Position numbers and translations under genes: made by a program
Notes under the pieces: generated by a model
Databases searched by the model: none
What the model was told of the DNA's origin: nothing
What the model saw: the letters and a program-made list of their open reading frames with translations, nothing else
Shown: piece by piece, positions 1 to 7,636 of the stretch
How positions within the stretch are numbered: position 1 is the first letter of the stretch
How the letters are laid out: the number at the start of each line of letters is the position of its first letter
Origin: Methanobrevibacter sp.
GTDB taxonomy: Archaea; Methanobacteriota; Methanobacteria; Methanobacteriales; Methanobacteriaceae
DNA: 51,300 nt
Direction: 5' to 3'
Assembly: GCF_015062985.1 (NCBI RefSeq)
Contig: NZ_SUTI01000004.1
Span: forward strand, 1-51,300

Positions 1-214
1 ATAAATCTCCAGGAATTGAAATTCCAACATCTGCAAGTCCACCAAGACAAACTTTAGTATAAAGTTCTCCTGCTTTAAAACTTCCATCTACATTAACACC
101 ACAGTCAATAACAGTAGCACCATTGTCTAAAGTTTCTACAGCGATGTTTAATTCATCTGCTTTTTCAATCATTACATCTACGGTTTTTTTAGCTTCTATG
201 TTTACACTTACCAT
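1..214 (-). CDS. mch: Methenyl-tetrahydromethanopterin cyclohydrolase, N-terminal part
   Basis: Cytoplasmic enzyme that interconverts methenyl- and formyl-tetrahydromethanopterin in the CO2-to-methane pathway. Only the first 71 codons lie in the window; the gene runs off the left edge. The visible residues match the Mch N-terminus as I know it: MVSVNIEAKK at the start, then a segment with VIDCGVNVDGS (about 35-45), AGELYT and VCLGGLADVGISIPGD (about 55-70). The ATG at 214 is preceded by a GAGGTTAA Shine-Dalgarno sequence. No other family I know has this N-terminus. Confidence 0.93.
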   Translation of the reverse strand, partial: MVSVNIEAKKTVDVMIEKADELNIAVETLDNGATVIDCGVNVDGSFKAGELYTKVCLGGLADVGISIPGDL

Positions 215-265
215 AGTTTAACCTCATAATATTCTAACTTATAACTTTTAAGTTACTGATTAAAA

Positions 266-294
266 ATTTATATTTATTATTATTTATATTTGAC
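266..294 (-). promoter_or_regulatory. Candidate mch promoter region
   Basis: On the minus strand this AT-rich stretch holds two overlapping TATA-like sequences of the form AAATATAAAT, about 55-75 nt upstream of the mch start codon. Which one is used cannot be told from sequence. Between it and the ATG lie short inverted arms AACTT and AAGTT. Confidence 0.35.
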
Positions 295-312
295 TAAATG
301 AATTAAAGAAAT

Positions 313-353
313 TTAAAAAAAAAGAAGAAAATGTAGATGAGACATTCATCTAC
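313..353 (-). terminator. Hairpin terminator behind the Cna-B surface protein
   Basis: Directly after the stop codon, arms GTAGATGA and TCATCTAC (8 bp, 5-nt loop, 333-353) form a hairpin. On the minus strand it is followed by a pyrimidine-rich tract with nine consecutive T. Confidence 0.75.
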
Positions 354-1103
354 TTATTTTTTATTTCTTGAAAACGGTACGAAAACTGCTGCAAATGCTA
401 CAACAACCAGAACTAGTAAAGGAATGCCTGTATTTCTCAATTGTGTTTTTGTAACATTGATAGGTTTAACTACCTGTTTAATTTGTTCCTTGCTTACCGG
501 TTTTTTAGCAGGAGTATTGTCAGTCTTGTTATCGACAGTTGAATTTCCATCGGTAGCGTTAGAGTCATCTGTACTGTTTTCATCGGTAGCATTAGAATCA
601 GAATCAGTTGCGTTAGTCTCAGCAGTGTCATTTGAAACCTGATCATCTGTAGCATTTGAATCGCCAGAAGCGTTTTCAGCTATAGGAACCTCATTTTCGC
701 TTGCACCTAAGGCATCAGCCTTAATTTGATTAACGATTACAAAGCCATTATCTACACTGCCACTGATGGAGACAGAATAATCCACTAAACTGCCTGATTG
801 AGTAACCTTGAAACTTCCATCCGCACTTTGTGCCTTGAAAGTCGCTGACCATGAATTGGATTCACTTAAAGTTACAGTATCAACAACTGCACCATCCTTA
901 ATAAGATTTACAGTTACTGAAGCCGGTCTTGCGCCGGTCTTTGCGGCGTCATCCCAAACTATCTTGACCGGAATTACCTTTGAATTTGAGACTGCATCAG
1001 CATCAGCACTTAAATCATCTTGAGTGTCTGCAGCTGAAATAATACCTATAGAAACAATCAGGAAAATTGCTATTGAAAATATTGCAAATATCCTTTTATT
1101 CAT
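354..1103 (-). CDS. Cell-surface protein with Cna-B-like domain and C-terminal membrane anchor
   Basis: Predicted exported protein of 249 aa. It has an N-terminal hydrophobic signal segment (about 5-25), then a beta-rich domain (about 40-125) that begins VKIVWDD and contains VTVNLIKDG, the pattern of Cna B-type domains that form stalks on surface proteins. A low-complexity Asp/Asn/Ser/Thr linker with repeated SNATD-type units follows (about 135-205), then a C-terminal hydrophobic anchor (about 225-243) ending in Arg/Lys. The start is set at the ATG at 1103 because GGAGGTT lies 7 nt upstream; an ATG at 1118 overlaps that SD and would add five residues. The Asn-rich linker is a likely glycosylated spacer in the pseudomurein wall (inference). 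The ligand is unknown. Confidence 0.75.
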   Translation of the reverse strand: MNKRIFAIFSIAIFLIVSIGIISAADTQDDLSADADAVSNSKVIPVKIVWDDAAKTGARPASVTVNLIKDGAVVDTVTLSESNSWSATFKAQSADGSFKVTQSGSLVDYSVSISGSVDNGFVIVNQIKADALGASENEVPIAENASGDSNATDDQVSNDTAETNATDSDSNATDENSTDDSNATDGNSTVDNKTDNTPAKKPVSKEQIKQVVKPINVTKTQLRNTGIPLLVLVVVAFAAVFVPFSRNKK

Positions 1104-1138
1104 AAATTGAACCTCCATTTAACAATAATAATGGTTTG

Positions 1139-1160
1139 TATAAAAAATGTATTTAAATAT
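1139..1160 (-). promoter_or_regulatory. TATA region of the Cna-B surface protein gene
   Basis: On the minus strand ATATTTAAATAC followed by TTTATAC lies 35-55 nt upstream of the ATG at 1103, a good distance for an archaeal TATA box and a short leader carrying the SD. Confidence 0.45.
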
Positions 1161-1209
1161 ATTGCAAAAATGTGGATAAAATAGAAAAAATGTTATCTCT
1201 CATTAATAT

Positions 1210-1710
1210 TCAATATCTGTCATAGTGAACCTTGTCTTCATCATATCTCAATTTCACTTCCCTGTCCTGTGCAGGCCATCCAACGCATATGACGGAAAAC
1301 GGTATGCAATAATCGGGAATTTCCAGATATTCCTTCAGTTTCAATGTCCTGTCTTCAATTGGATGAAATCCCAACCACACGGCGCCAAGACCTTCATGAG
1401 TCGCCTGAAGCAATATGTTTTCATTGCAGGCTCCAAGGTCCTGTTCAATCATCCGAATTACTTTTGCCTCATTTAAATTGCCAAGCGTGACTATCAGATG
1501 TGAAGCATTGGCTGCGGGCTTTGCGAATTGATGCATCCGAGAAATTGCCAACTTGTCTTCAGGTTTTGATATGACTATGAATTCCCATGGCTGTGAGTTG
1601 CACGATGACGGTGCCTGCATGCCTGCCTTCAGCAGCCTAATTATTATCTCATCGTCAACTTTTTCATCCCTAAACTTGCGAACGCTTTTTCTTTTAAAAA
1701 TAATGCTCAT
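1210..1710 (-). CDS. Nitroreductase-family flavoprotein
   Basis: FMN-binding oxidoreductase of 166 aa, cytoplasmic; substrate unknown. The N-terminus carries the typical RKSVRKF segment (FMN phosphate contact), followed by AGMQAPSSCNSQPWEF (about 30-45), the flavin-binding hallmark. A second motif, GLGAVWLGF (about 107-115), lines the flavin in this family. It starts immediately behind the stop of the ClC gene with no spacer, so the two are probably co-transcribed. A second member (15345-15860) has the same length class. Members reduce nitroaromatics, quinones or flavins; the sequence does not say which. Confidence 0.88.
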   Translation of the reverse strand: MSIIFKRKSVRKFRDEKVDDEIIIRLLKAGMQAPSSCNSQPWEFIVISKPEDKLAISRMHQFAKPAANASHLIVTLGNLNEAKVIRMIEQDLGACNENILLQATHEGLGAVWLGFHPIEDRTLKLKEYLEIPDYCIPFSVICVGWPAQDREVKLRYDEDKVHYDRY

Positions 1711-3267
1711 CTAACCACCAAACAGCTCCTCGATTTCCTCTTTTACAAACGGATAATCATTGACATCCGTCAAGACCTGAACCTGATCGGAATAGTTTAT
1801 ATGGAAATCATCAGTCGGAATAATGTACTTTCCGTTTCTTATTACTGATACGACAATTGCATTTTTTGGAAATGGAATGTCCTTGATTTTAAAATTGATG
1901 TAATTGCAGTCAAGCGGAACCAAATACTCTGACAAGACATGTTTTGAAGGTTTTTTAACAAATTCCCTGTTTTTATTCAATAATAATCTATCATATAATG
2001 ATTCATAAATCGGCTCGTTTCCCAAAAGTGTAGGCACAACATAAGCTATTAATGATACGATAATCATAGCCACCAGAGATTCGGTTGAACCGCACATTTC
2101 AGCTATAAGAACAACCCCTGTAATAGGGGACCTTACTGTCGCAGCGAAAAATCCTGCCATCGAAATGACTACGAACTTATAAATCAGGTCATGCTCGAAC
2201 CCGAATACAGGAACGATTGCTGAACCGAATACCGCACCGATATAAGCACCCAATACCAATATCGGCAGGAATATGCCTCCAGGAGCACCTGATGAGAATG
2301 AAAACATTGAAAACAGATATTTCAATACCAAAAGCAACACCAGAACTCCAAGTGACGGCATGGCAATGTCCAGCATGTCCATCATAAAGTGTCCCCCGTC
2401 ACTTATTTCAGGAATTGTCAATGCCACAACGCCTGATATCAAAAATACCAGTACGAACTTAAGCCATGACGGAATTTTCAGGTTTGCTACAATATCGCTT
2501 GACCTTATCATTCCCACATTGTAAACATAGCCCAAAAGACCGATTATTACACCTAAGACAATTAAAATCCAGTAGGATTCAAGCGGAATATTGTGAATAG
2601 GAAATGTCAATGCTGTAGACTGGCCAAAGATGACTTTTGATATGAAATCAGATACGATAGCCGAAACAAGTGCAATGAAAACCAAAGTCTTGTCGAACCC
2701 GTGATTGATTTCTTCGAAAACAAAGATGACACCTGCCAGAGGCGCATTGAACGCTGCCGTAATACCTACAGCAGAACCCACAAGAATCAGCCTTAGCTCA
2801 TCGGTTTTGGATCCCTTGAAAAGTTTGGCTATACCCTTTCCTGCCATACCTCCGATTTGAACTGAAGGGCCTTCAGGACCAAGGGACAGTCCTCCGAGGG
2901 CAGTCAGCACACCGGCTACAATTTTTGAAAAGAGAACCTTCGCCCAATTGGCTTCCATGTGTCCCTTTACCTCTGCATAGACCTGAGGTATTCCGCTTCC
3001 GGCAGAATCAACTTCCCATTTAGTTAGCAAATCCACCAAAAGCCCCATGACGGCAAGGGCAATGAAAAACAGAATTGTGTAAATTAAATTTCCATTAATT
3101 ACAGCTAAATACTCTCTTAAAACGTGTTCCGAACCGTAAAGTAAAAAACGATACAGACATACCATCAATCCTGCAAATATACCTACCATTATACCCTGAA
3201 CGGTCAAGCGGAAAATATATCTCGGATTTTCAACAACAGATTTCAATGTTTTTTCAAGAGTTTTCAT
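1711..3267 (-). CDS. ClC-family chloride/proton antiporter with C-terminal RCK_C-like domain
   Basis: Polytopic membrane protein of 518 aa. The three chloride-filter signatures are present: GSGIP (90-94), GPEGPS (130-135) and GAPGGIFLP (about 325-333). E132 is the external gating glutamate, and FEE at about 185 places a glutamate where exchangers have the internal proton glutamate, so H+/Cl- exchange is more likely than a passive channel. Residues about 445-518 form a soluble domain with an RCK_C/TrkA-C-like pattern, a ligand-sensing module seen on some prokaryotic ClCs. The stop abuts the nitroreductase start. Role in acid or anion homeostasis is inference. Confidence 0.92.
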   Translation of the reverse strand: MKTLEKTLKSVVENPRYIFRLTVQGIMVGIFAGLMVCLYRFLLYGSEHVLREYLAVINGNLIYTILFFIALAVMGLLVDLLTKWEVDSAGSGIPQVYAEVKGHMEANWAKVLFSKIVAGVLTALGGLSLGPEGPSVQIGGMAGKGIAKLFKGSKTDELRLILVGSAVGITAAFNAPLAGVIFVFEEINHGFDKTLVFIALVSAIVSDFISKVIFGQSTALTFPIHNIPLESYWILIVLGVIIGLLGYVYNVGMIRSSDIVANLKIPSWLKFVLVFLISGVVALTIPEISDGGHFMMDMLDIAMPSLGVLVLLLVLKYLFSMFSFSSGAPGGIFLPILVLGAYIGAVFGSAIVPVFGFEHDLIYKFVVISMAGFFAATVRSPITGVVLIAEMCGSTESLVAMIIVSLIAYVVPTLLGNEPIYESLYDRLLLNKNREFVKKPSKHVLSEYLVPLDCNYINFKIKDIPFPKNAIVVSVIRNGKYIIPTDDFHINYSDQVQVLTDVNDYPFVKEEIEELFGG

Positions 3268-3375
3268 TACATAATACTTTATGACATAATCATATAAATT
3301 ATTTTCAAATGAATATGGAATATCATATGAATTGCATTGAATTCCAAATCAGTGTGATGGTATGGAAATAACTTT

Positions 3376-3414
3376 AAAAAAAAAAGAAAAGAAGCTATAA
3401 AATTGATTATAGCT
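3376..3414 (-). terminator. Terminator of the alcohol dehydrogenase gene
   Basis: Arms AGCTATAA (3393-3400) and TTATAGCT (3407-3414) form an 8-bp hairpin directly after the stop; on the minus strand TTCTTTTC and a run of ten T follow. Confidence 0.75.
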
Positions 3415-4479
3415 CTATTCATCTAAAATAACTGCAGGTTTAATTAAGTCACGTGGTTTGTCCCTCATTATAATCATAGCTTCGTAAATGTCGTCGAAGT
3501 TGGTGAATCTGTGGGTAATCAATTTGCTTGAGTCGAATCTACCATATTCAACTAATTTTACGAGTTGTTCCATTCTTGCACGTCCACCAGGACATACTCC
3601 ACCACGGATTGTTTTGTCTGCAAGACCTGCTCCCCATGCAAGTGCAGGTAAAGGTACTTCAGCAACACCGTCATAGTGGTTTACATTACCTAAAACACCA
3701 CCGACTTTGAGAACTTCAAGTGCTTCTCCTACGGTGTTTGCGCCACCACCGGCGACAACTACTTTATCTACACCTTTTCCGTCAGTCAAGTCCATGATTT
3801 GTTGTACTGTGTCCCCATCATGATAATCAACAATGTCGGATGCTCCGTATTCTTTTGCTACTTTAACGGATACAGGTCTGCTTCCTACAGCGAGAATTCT
3901 TGATGCACCCATGAAGTGTGCTCCTGCAACACCCATAAGTCCGACAGGACCGATACCGAATACTGCTACAGTGTCCCCAGGTTTGATTTCAGCAAGTTCG
4001 GCTCCGTAGAAACCTGTTGTCATCATATCTGATATCATTACTGCTTGATCAAGTGAAACATTGTCAGGCAAGTGTGCCATGTTACCGTCTGCTTGGTTTA
4101 CATTGAAATGTTCTGCGAATACTCCGTCCTTAAAGGTGATGAAGCTCATTCCGGTACCCATTCCATAACAGTGTTGACCGAATCCAGTTTGTCCTGGAAC
4201 TGTAAGCCAATCTGGAGTAATTGCAGGTACGATTACACGGTCTCCAGGTTTGAAGTCTTTTACATGGCTTCCGACTTCTTCAACAACACCTGTAGCTTCG
4301 TGACCTAAAATACGATTTGGTGCATCGCTCATGTATGCATTTCCCCAAACGATGTGCACATCGGAAGTACATGGTGCAAGTGCAATTGGTTTTACAATAG
4401 CATCATATGGTCCGCATTCCGGTTTATCCTTTTCAACCCAGTCCATTACATCTTGATCGATTCTTGCAAGTCCTCTCAT
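3415..4479 (-). CDS. adh: Zinc-dependent NADP(H) secondary alcohol dehydrogenase
   Basis: Medium-chain dehydrogenase of 354 aa, close in sequence to the Thermoanaerobacter brockii / Clostridium beijerinckii isopropanol dehydrogenases. Catalytic zinc ligands are visible: C37 (APCTSD), H60-E61 (GHEA) and an Asp near 151 (MISDMMTTGF), the Cys-His-Asp set of that group, which lacks the structural zinc loop. The Rossmann motif GIGPVGLMG is near 175-183, followed by GSRP, typical of NADP preference. SD AGGAG lies 9 nt before the ATG. In methanogens such enzymes feed electrons from ethanol or 2-propanol into F420 via NADP (known family role; its use here is inference). It stands alone between a terminator and a long leader with repeats, so separate regulation is likely. 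Confidence 0.93.
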   Translation of the reverse strand: MRGLARIDQDVMDWVEKDKPECGPYDAIVKPIALAPCTSDVHIVWGNAYMSDAPNRILGHEATGVVEEVGSHVKDFKPGDRVIVPAITPDWLTVPGQTGFGQHCYGMGTGMSFITFKDGVFAEHFNVNQADGNMAHLPDNVSLDQAVMISDMMTTGFYGAELAEIKPGDTVAVFGIGPVGLMGVAGAHFMGASRILAVGSRPVSVKVAKEYGASDIVDYHDGDTVQQIMDLTDGKGVDKVVVAGGGANTVGEALEVLKVGGVLGNVNHYDGVAEVPLPALAWGAGLADKTIRGGVCPGGRARMEQLVKLVEYGRFDSSKLITHRFTNFDDIYEAMIIMRDKPRDLIKPAVILDE

Positions 4480-4491
4480 TTTATTTATCTC

Positions 4492-4507
4492 CTAAAAAAT
4501 TTTTTAG
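4492..4507. promoter_or_regulatory. Perfect 16-bp palindrome touching the adh Shine-Dalgarno
   Basis: CTAAAAAATTTTTTAG is a perfect palindrome. Its minus-strand 3' end is shared with the AGGAG that serves adh, so it could be a protein site or a weak RNA fold affecting translation. AT composition makes chance occurrence possible. Confidence 0.4.
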
Positions 4508-4523
4508 AAAGGCACATCATCTC

Positions 4524-4544
4524 AAATAATATTGAAATAATATT
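4524..4544. repeat. Two direct copies of AAATAATATT in the adh leader region
   Basis: The 10-mer AAATAATATT occurs at 4524-4533 and 4535-4544, an 11-bp period, i.e. one helical turn. A TATA-like ATTTAAATATT lies further upstream on the minus strand near 4570-4580. Spacing by one turn suits a dimeric regulator, but the region is very AT-rich. Confidence 0.35.
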
Positions 4545-4765
4545 ACCTGTAATCTATATTATACCGTTAAAAATATTTAAATATTGACATTTTAATGAAA
4601 AACATTCAGTGAATTGAATTTGAATATAAATGCATTTACAAGTTTCTCCAATCCCTTCCGAACATGCAAAAAAACATTACATTAAACAAATCATCTGAAA
4701 AAATATTTAGGCATGACTAAAAAATATAAATAAAATGACAAATAAATATTTCATACGGGGATGAT

Positions 4766-5170
4766 TTGTTGAAAAAGATTACTGTAGACATTTTAATGGG
4801 CATCGCAATCATATTGGAATTTGTAAGCCTTCCAATTTTAATCCATGAAATAATTGGGATAGGATTGATATTTTTAATTATATTACATGTAAAATTTAAT
4901 AAAAACTATTTTAAAGCAATACCTAAAGGGAAATACACTCTTAAAAGAACCATCGACCTTATCATAAACATCGGATTGTTGATTTCTTTATCAGTAACAA
5001 TCATTTCAGGCATCTGTTCCAGCCAAAAATCATTGAAAAATTTAACAATTGGTAATCATAAAATTTCACATATCCATAAATCCTCTTCAATCATCAGCCT
5101 AATATTTTTAGGACTTCATCTGCTTACTACCCGAAAAAAATTATTAAGGGAAATTAAAAAATTACATTGA
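4766..5170 (+). CDS. DUF4405-like membrane protein, putative b-type heme binder
   Basis: Membrane protein of about 134 aa with four predicted hydrophobic helices (roughly 8-24, 26-44, 66-86, 105-122). Paired histidines sit at helix ends: LIHEIIGIG with ILHVKFN in the first pair, and IHKSSSII with LGLHLL in the last. This matches DUF4405, related to small b-heme cytochromes. Translation starts at a TTG, either at 4766 or 4769, with GGGGATGAT just upstream; 4769 gives the better spacing. It stands alone between adh and the TFS gene. Heme binding is inferred from the histidine pattern; a different metal or a structural role is possible. Confidence 0.65.
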   Translation: MLKKITVDILMGIAIILEFVSLPILIHEIIGIGLIFLIILHVKFNKNYFKAIPKGKYTLKRTIDLIINIGLLISLSVTIISGICSSQKSLKNLTIGNHKISHIHKSSSIISLIFLGLHLLTTRKKLLREIKKLH

Positions 5171-5299
5171 TTTTCAGTTTTTGAATACTGCATTGCTTGG
5201 ACATATTTTATGTGAATAACGCATTAATATTCATGAATGGAAAAAATAAATCGTCTAAAATGTATGGCGTTTCTAATTCTAAATAGAACTTCAAATTTT

Positions 5300-5617
5300 C
5301 TAGTTGGAACTTCTCCATGTGTTTCCGCACTTTGCACATCTTATGAAATTGGTCGGAGCCTCGTCAGCTGACCTTGTCTGAACTGTCCACCAGTAGCCTT
5401 TTGTTCCGCCGCACTTATAGCAGGTTATCTTTGTAGTCGGCAGAGCTACGTTGTTCCTGTCTGTCACAATAACCTTTGCCTCGGGGTTTGTCTCCCCCTG
5501 CATATGATATTGCTCCTCCAAATCTTCCTTTTTTAGGGATTTTTCATAGCCGCATCTACATTTAATCTTACCCTTACTGGGCATTAACATCTTACCACAT
5601 TTAGGACAGAATTCCAT
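5300..5617 (-). CDS. tfs: Transcription elongation factor TFS (archaeal TFIIS-like)
   Basis: Stimulates transcript cleavage by backtracked RNA polymerase. The 105-aa protein has an N-terminal zinc ribbon (MEFCPKCG ... CRCG, residues 4-22) and a C-terminal ribbon (CYKCG ... CAKCG, about 70-100). Between the last cysteine pairs lies RSADEAPT, whose Asp-Glu pair is the catalytic tip of TFIIS-type factors, so it should be an active cleavage factor. The ATG at 5617 is chosen because family members begin with MEFCPKCG and GGTG lies 11 nt upstream; an ATG at 5632 would add five residues and overlap that SD. Single-gene unit. Confidence 0.93.
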   Translation of the reverse strand: MEFCPKCGKMLMPSKGKIKCRCGYEKSLKKEDLEEQYHMQGETNPEAKVIVTDRNNVALPTTKITCYKCGGTKGYWWTVQTRSADEAPTNFIRCAKCGNTWRSSN

Positions 5618-5722
5618 ACTATTAAACACCATTAAAAATTCGTAAGTATTAGTTTAGTAAAAGTAGTTTATAAAATATTCGATTGGAAAAAAGTTTGAAA
5701 AAAAAGTTTTGTTGTGAAAGGG

Positions 5723-6043
5723 TTAACCTTCCACCATTATCAGCTTGCCCGTAGCAGGGTCCTTGTATACTTTACCCATCTCGGTATAGCCTTGACCGGT
5801 ACTGTTTGAAGTATCCGGAGTTTCATTCAACTGTTGACCTTGGTCCACTTCGGTCATCTTCTGCTGCATTTGGTCATGTATGTTCTGATCAGGGTCTATC
5901 ATTGCCTGCATATTCCAGCTTATGATAACAAAAACGAGAAAACCTACAGCAATAACCAACATTGCATCCACAAGGTTGGATGTACCTGCCATAGGGTCTT
6001 CTTCAACCCTTTTAGACCGTCTTCTACCATTTTTTCTTACCAT
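5723..6043 (-). CDS. DUF2149 protein, ExbD-like partner of the ExbB-like channel
   Basis: A 106-aa protein with a basic cytoplasmic N-terminus (RKNGRRRSKR), one transmembrane helix (about 25-43) and a C-terminal soluble part. The helix start, NLVDAMLVIAVGF, strongly resembles the ExbD/TolR segment in which one Asp (here about 25) carries the proton. The soluble tail ends with KDPATGKLIMVEG. The gene lies 7 nt behind the MotA/TolQ/ExbB gene and is the last of three. Inference: it forms the D subunit of a proton-driven motor; the energized target is unknown. The DUF2149 assignment is from memory of gene neighbourhoods. Confidence 0.7.
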   Translation of the reverse strand: MVRKNGRRRSKRVEEDPMAGTSNLVDAMLVIAVGFLVFVIISWNMQAMIDPDQNIHDQMQQKMTEVDQGQQLNETPDTSNSTGQGYTEMGKVYKDPATGKLIMVEG

Positions 6044-6050
6044 AAAATCA

Positions 6051-6695
6051 CTATCTATTCATTTTATCCAAGACAGCATCGATTAAAGCATCTAAATCAG
6101 ATAAGTATCTGTCATACCATCCGGACCTGATTTTTCCGATAACATAACATAATGCACCTGAACCAATACCTACAATGGTTGTGTTGAACGCAACGGTCAA
6201 TGAACTTGCTAGGGTATTGATATCACCTGCTCCCAAAGCCGCAAGTCCAGGACCCATCGGAATCAAAGTACCCATTAACCCCAAGGTCGGTCCGATACGG
6301 GTAATAATATCGGTCTTTTGTAAAGTATCCATAGTCTTTTCTTCTTCAAATTCAAATAGCTTACGAGCTAAGGCTTCTCTTGAAGATTGGCCTAATGCCT
6401 CAGAAGATGCAATTTCATTTAAAACCTTCTTTTGAGATTTTGGAATCTTTGCATTGGAAATAACGTTTTTCAATGCTTCTGTTGATTCGGCTGAATTGAT
6501 GTCATAAATCAAATCTCTGATAGTTCCAACAGGAACCTTTCTTCTTGAGGTATACTCGGCAATAGCTCCACCCAAAGTTATGATTGAAATGATAACGATT
6601 ATCAAAAGGATAATCAATACCGGAATTGTTAAACTCTGTGAGATTACATCAAGAGAACCTGTTAAAAATTCTCCACCTGGAATATTTAAAGCCAT
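6051..6695 (-). CDS. MotA/TolQ/ExbB-family proton channel subunit
   Basis: Membrane protein of 214 aa, the ExbB/TolQ-type subunit that couples proton flow to a partner protein. It has a hydrophobic helix near 20-46, a cytoplasmic helical domain (about 50-125), then the paired C-terminal helices. Key family features are IGPTLGLMGTLIPMG (about 132-146), matching the TAPLLGLLGT segment of ExbB, and SLTVAFNTTIVG (about 167-178) with channel threonines. It sits 16 nt behind the DUF2162 gene and 7 nt ahead of the ExbD-like gene. Archaea lack an outer membrane, so the energized process differs from TonB transport. Confidence 0.85.
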   Translation of the reverse strand: MALNIPGGEFLTGSLDVISQSLTIPVLIILLIIVIISIITLGGAIAEYTSRRKVPVGTIRDLIYDINSAESTEALKNVISNAKIPKSQKKVLNEIASSEALGQSSREALARKLFEFEEEKTMDTLQKTDIITRIGPTLGLMGTLIPMGPGLAALGAGDINTLASSLTVAFNTTIVGIGSGALCYVIGKIRSGWYDRYLSDLDALIDAVLDKMNR

Positions 6696-6711
6696 ATCTT
6701 TTCACCTAATT

Positions 6712-7422
6712 TTATTCTAAAATGCTTCTGCCCCTCTTATTTAAAACCATACCACCAAATATCAGAATTGCAAATGCTATAACAATCATAAGTATGTCCT
6801 GAGGGGAACCAATAGTAATAGGGCTTGTAGTTTTTGTTAAGGCTCCTGCAATGTTCGGAATTACAATTGCTGAAAGCAAGAAATATGCACCTAGCAAAAG
6901 CATGAAATTTCCCAAAACGATAGGGTAAGGAGTATCAATAACTTTCACTATGAAATTGGATGCAAAGTAAGTTACAATCATGACAGCAACCAATGCCGCA
7001 GCAGCATACCAGCTCAGATTCAGTGAGCTGACGCCGATGGTTGGTGCAACAATCAAAACGCTTGCAATAATTGAACCAAAACAACATGGACAAGGAGCAA
7101 TGATTGCCAGAGAAGTGGCAGTTGACGTATTCTTATCATGTATCTTCCATTCTCTTATTGTGAACAAACCTGCAATGATCATGATTGAAGCCATGATAAT
7201 ATAAAATATTGTATTATAACTGTAAATCGCCTGAATCAACTGGTCAGCGAACAGTGAAGCAATTGCTGAAATGACAATAACTCCTCCACCATAAGCAATG
7301 CAGATTGCTGCAAATAACTTTTTAGGCAAATTGGCCAATCCTGATGCCAGCCCAATCTTTATTCCAAAAACGAGGACTGACGCGAAAATACCTACCTGCC
7401 ATAAAACACTCATCATATCCAT
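6712..7422 (-). CDS. DUF2162 multi-pass membrane protein, putative transporter
   Basis: A 236-aa protein with about six or seven hydrophobic helices. A conspicuous PCPCCFG motif lies near residues 122-128, at a membrane boundary just before the helix SIIASVLIVAP; closely spaced cysteines suggest metal or thiol chemistry. First gene of the unit with the ExbB-like and ExbD-like subunits, so it is the likely substrate-facing component. Start set at the ATG at 7422 because GGGG lies 8 nt upstream; an ATG at 7449 lacks any SD. A TATA-like TTTATATAC lies about 65 nt upstream on the minus strand. The substrate cannot be named. Confidence 0.65.
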   Translation of the reverse strand: MDMMSVLWQVGIFASVLVFGIKIGLASGLANLPKKLFAAICIAYGGGVIVISAIASLFADQLIQAIYSYNTIFYIIMASIMIIAGLFTIREWKIHDKNTSTATSLAIIAPCPCCFGSIIASVLIVAPTIGVSSLNLSWYAAAALVAVMIVTYFASNFIVKVIDTPYPIVLGNFMLLLGAYFLLSAIVIPNIAGALTKTTSPITIGSPQDILMIVIAFAILIFGGMVLNKRGRSILE

Positions 7423-7636
7423 ATCAATTTCCCCATAATCAAATAACATTTATAAATTTACAATTTAATATTACTTTAATAAAGTATATAAATTTTATAA
7501 TGACGATGTGCAACAATGCAAACATCAATAATATATTCCATTTCATGATTTAAATATTATATACATCACAATTAGGGTAACTTTTAAGGTATACAAAAAA
7601 TAAAGTAGTTACATTAAAGATGAAATGAGGCAAAAA

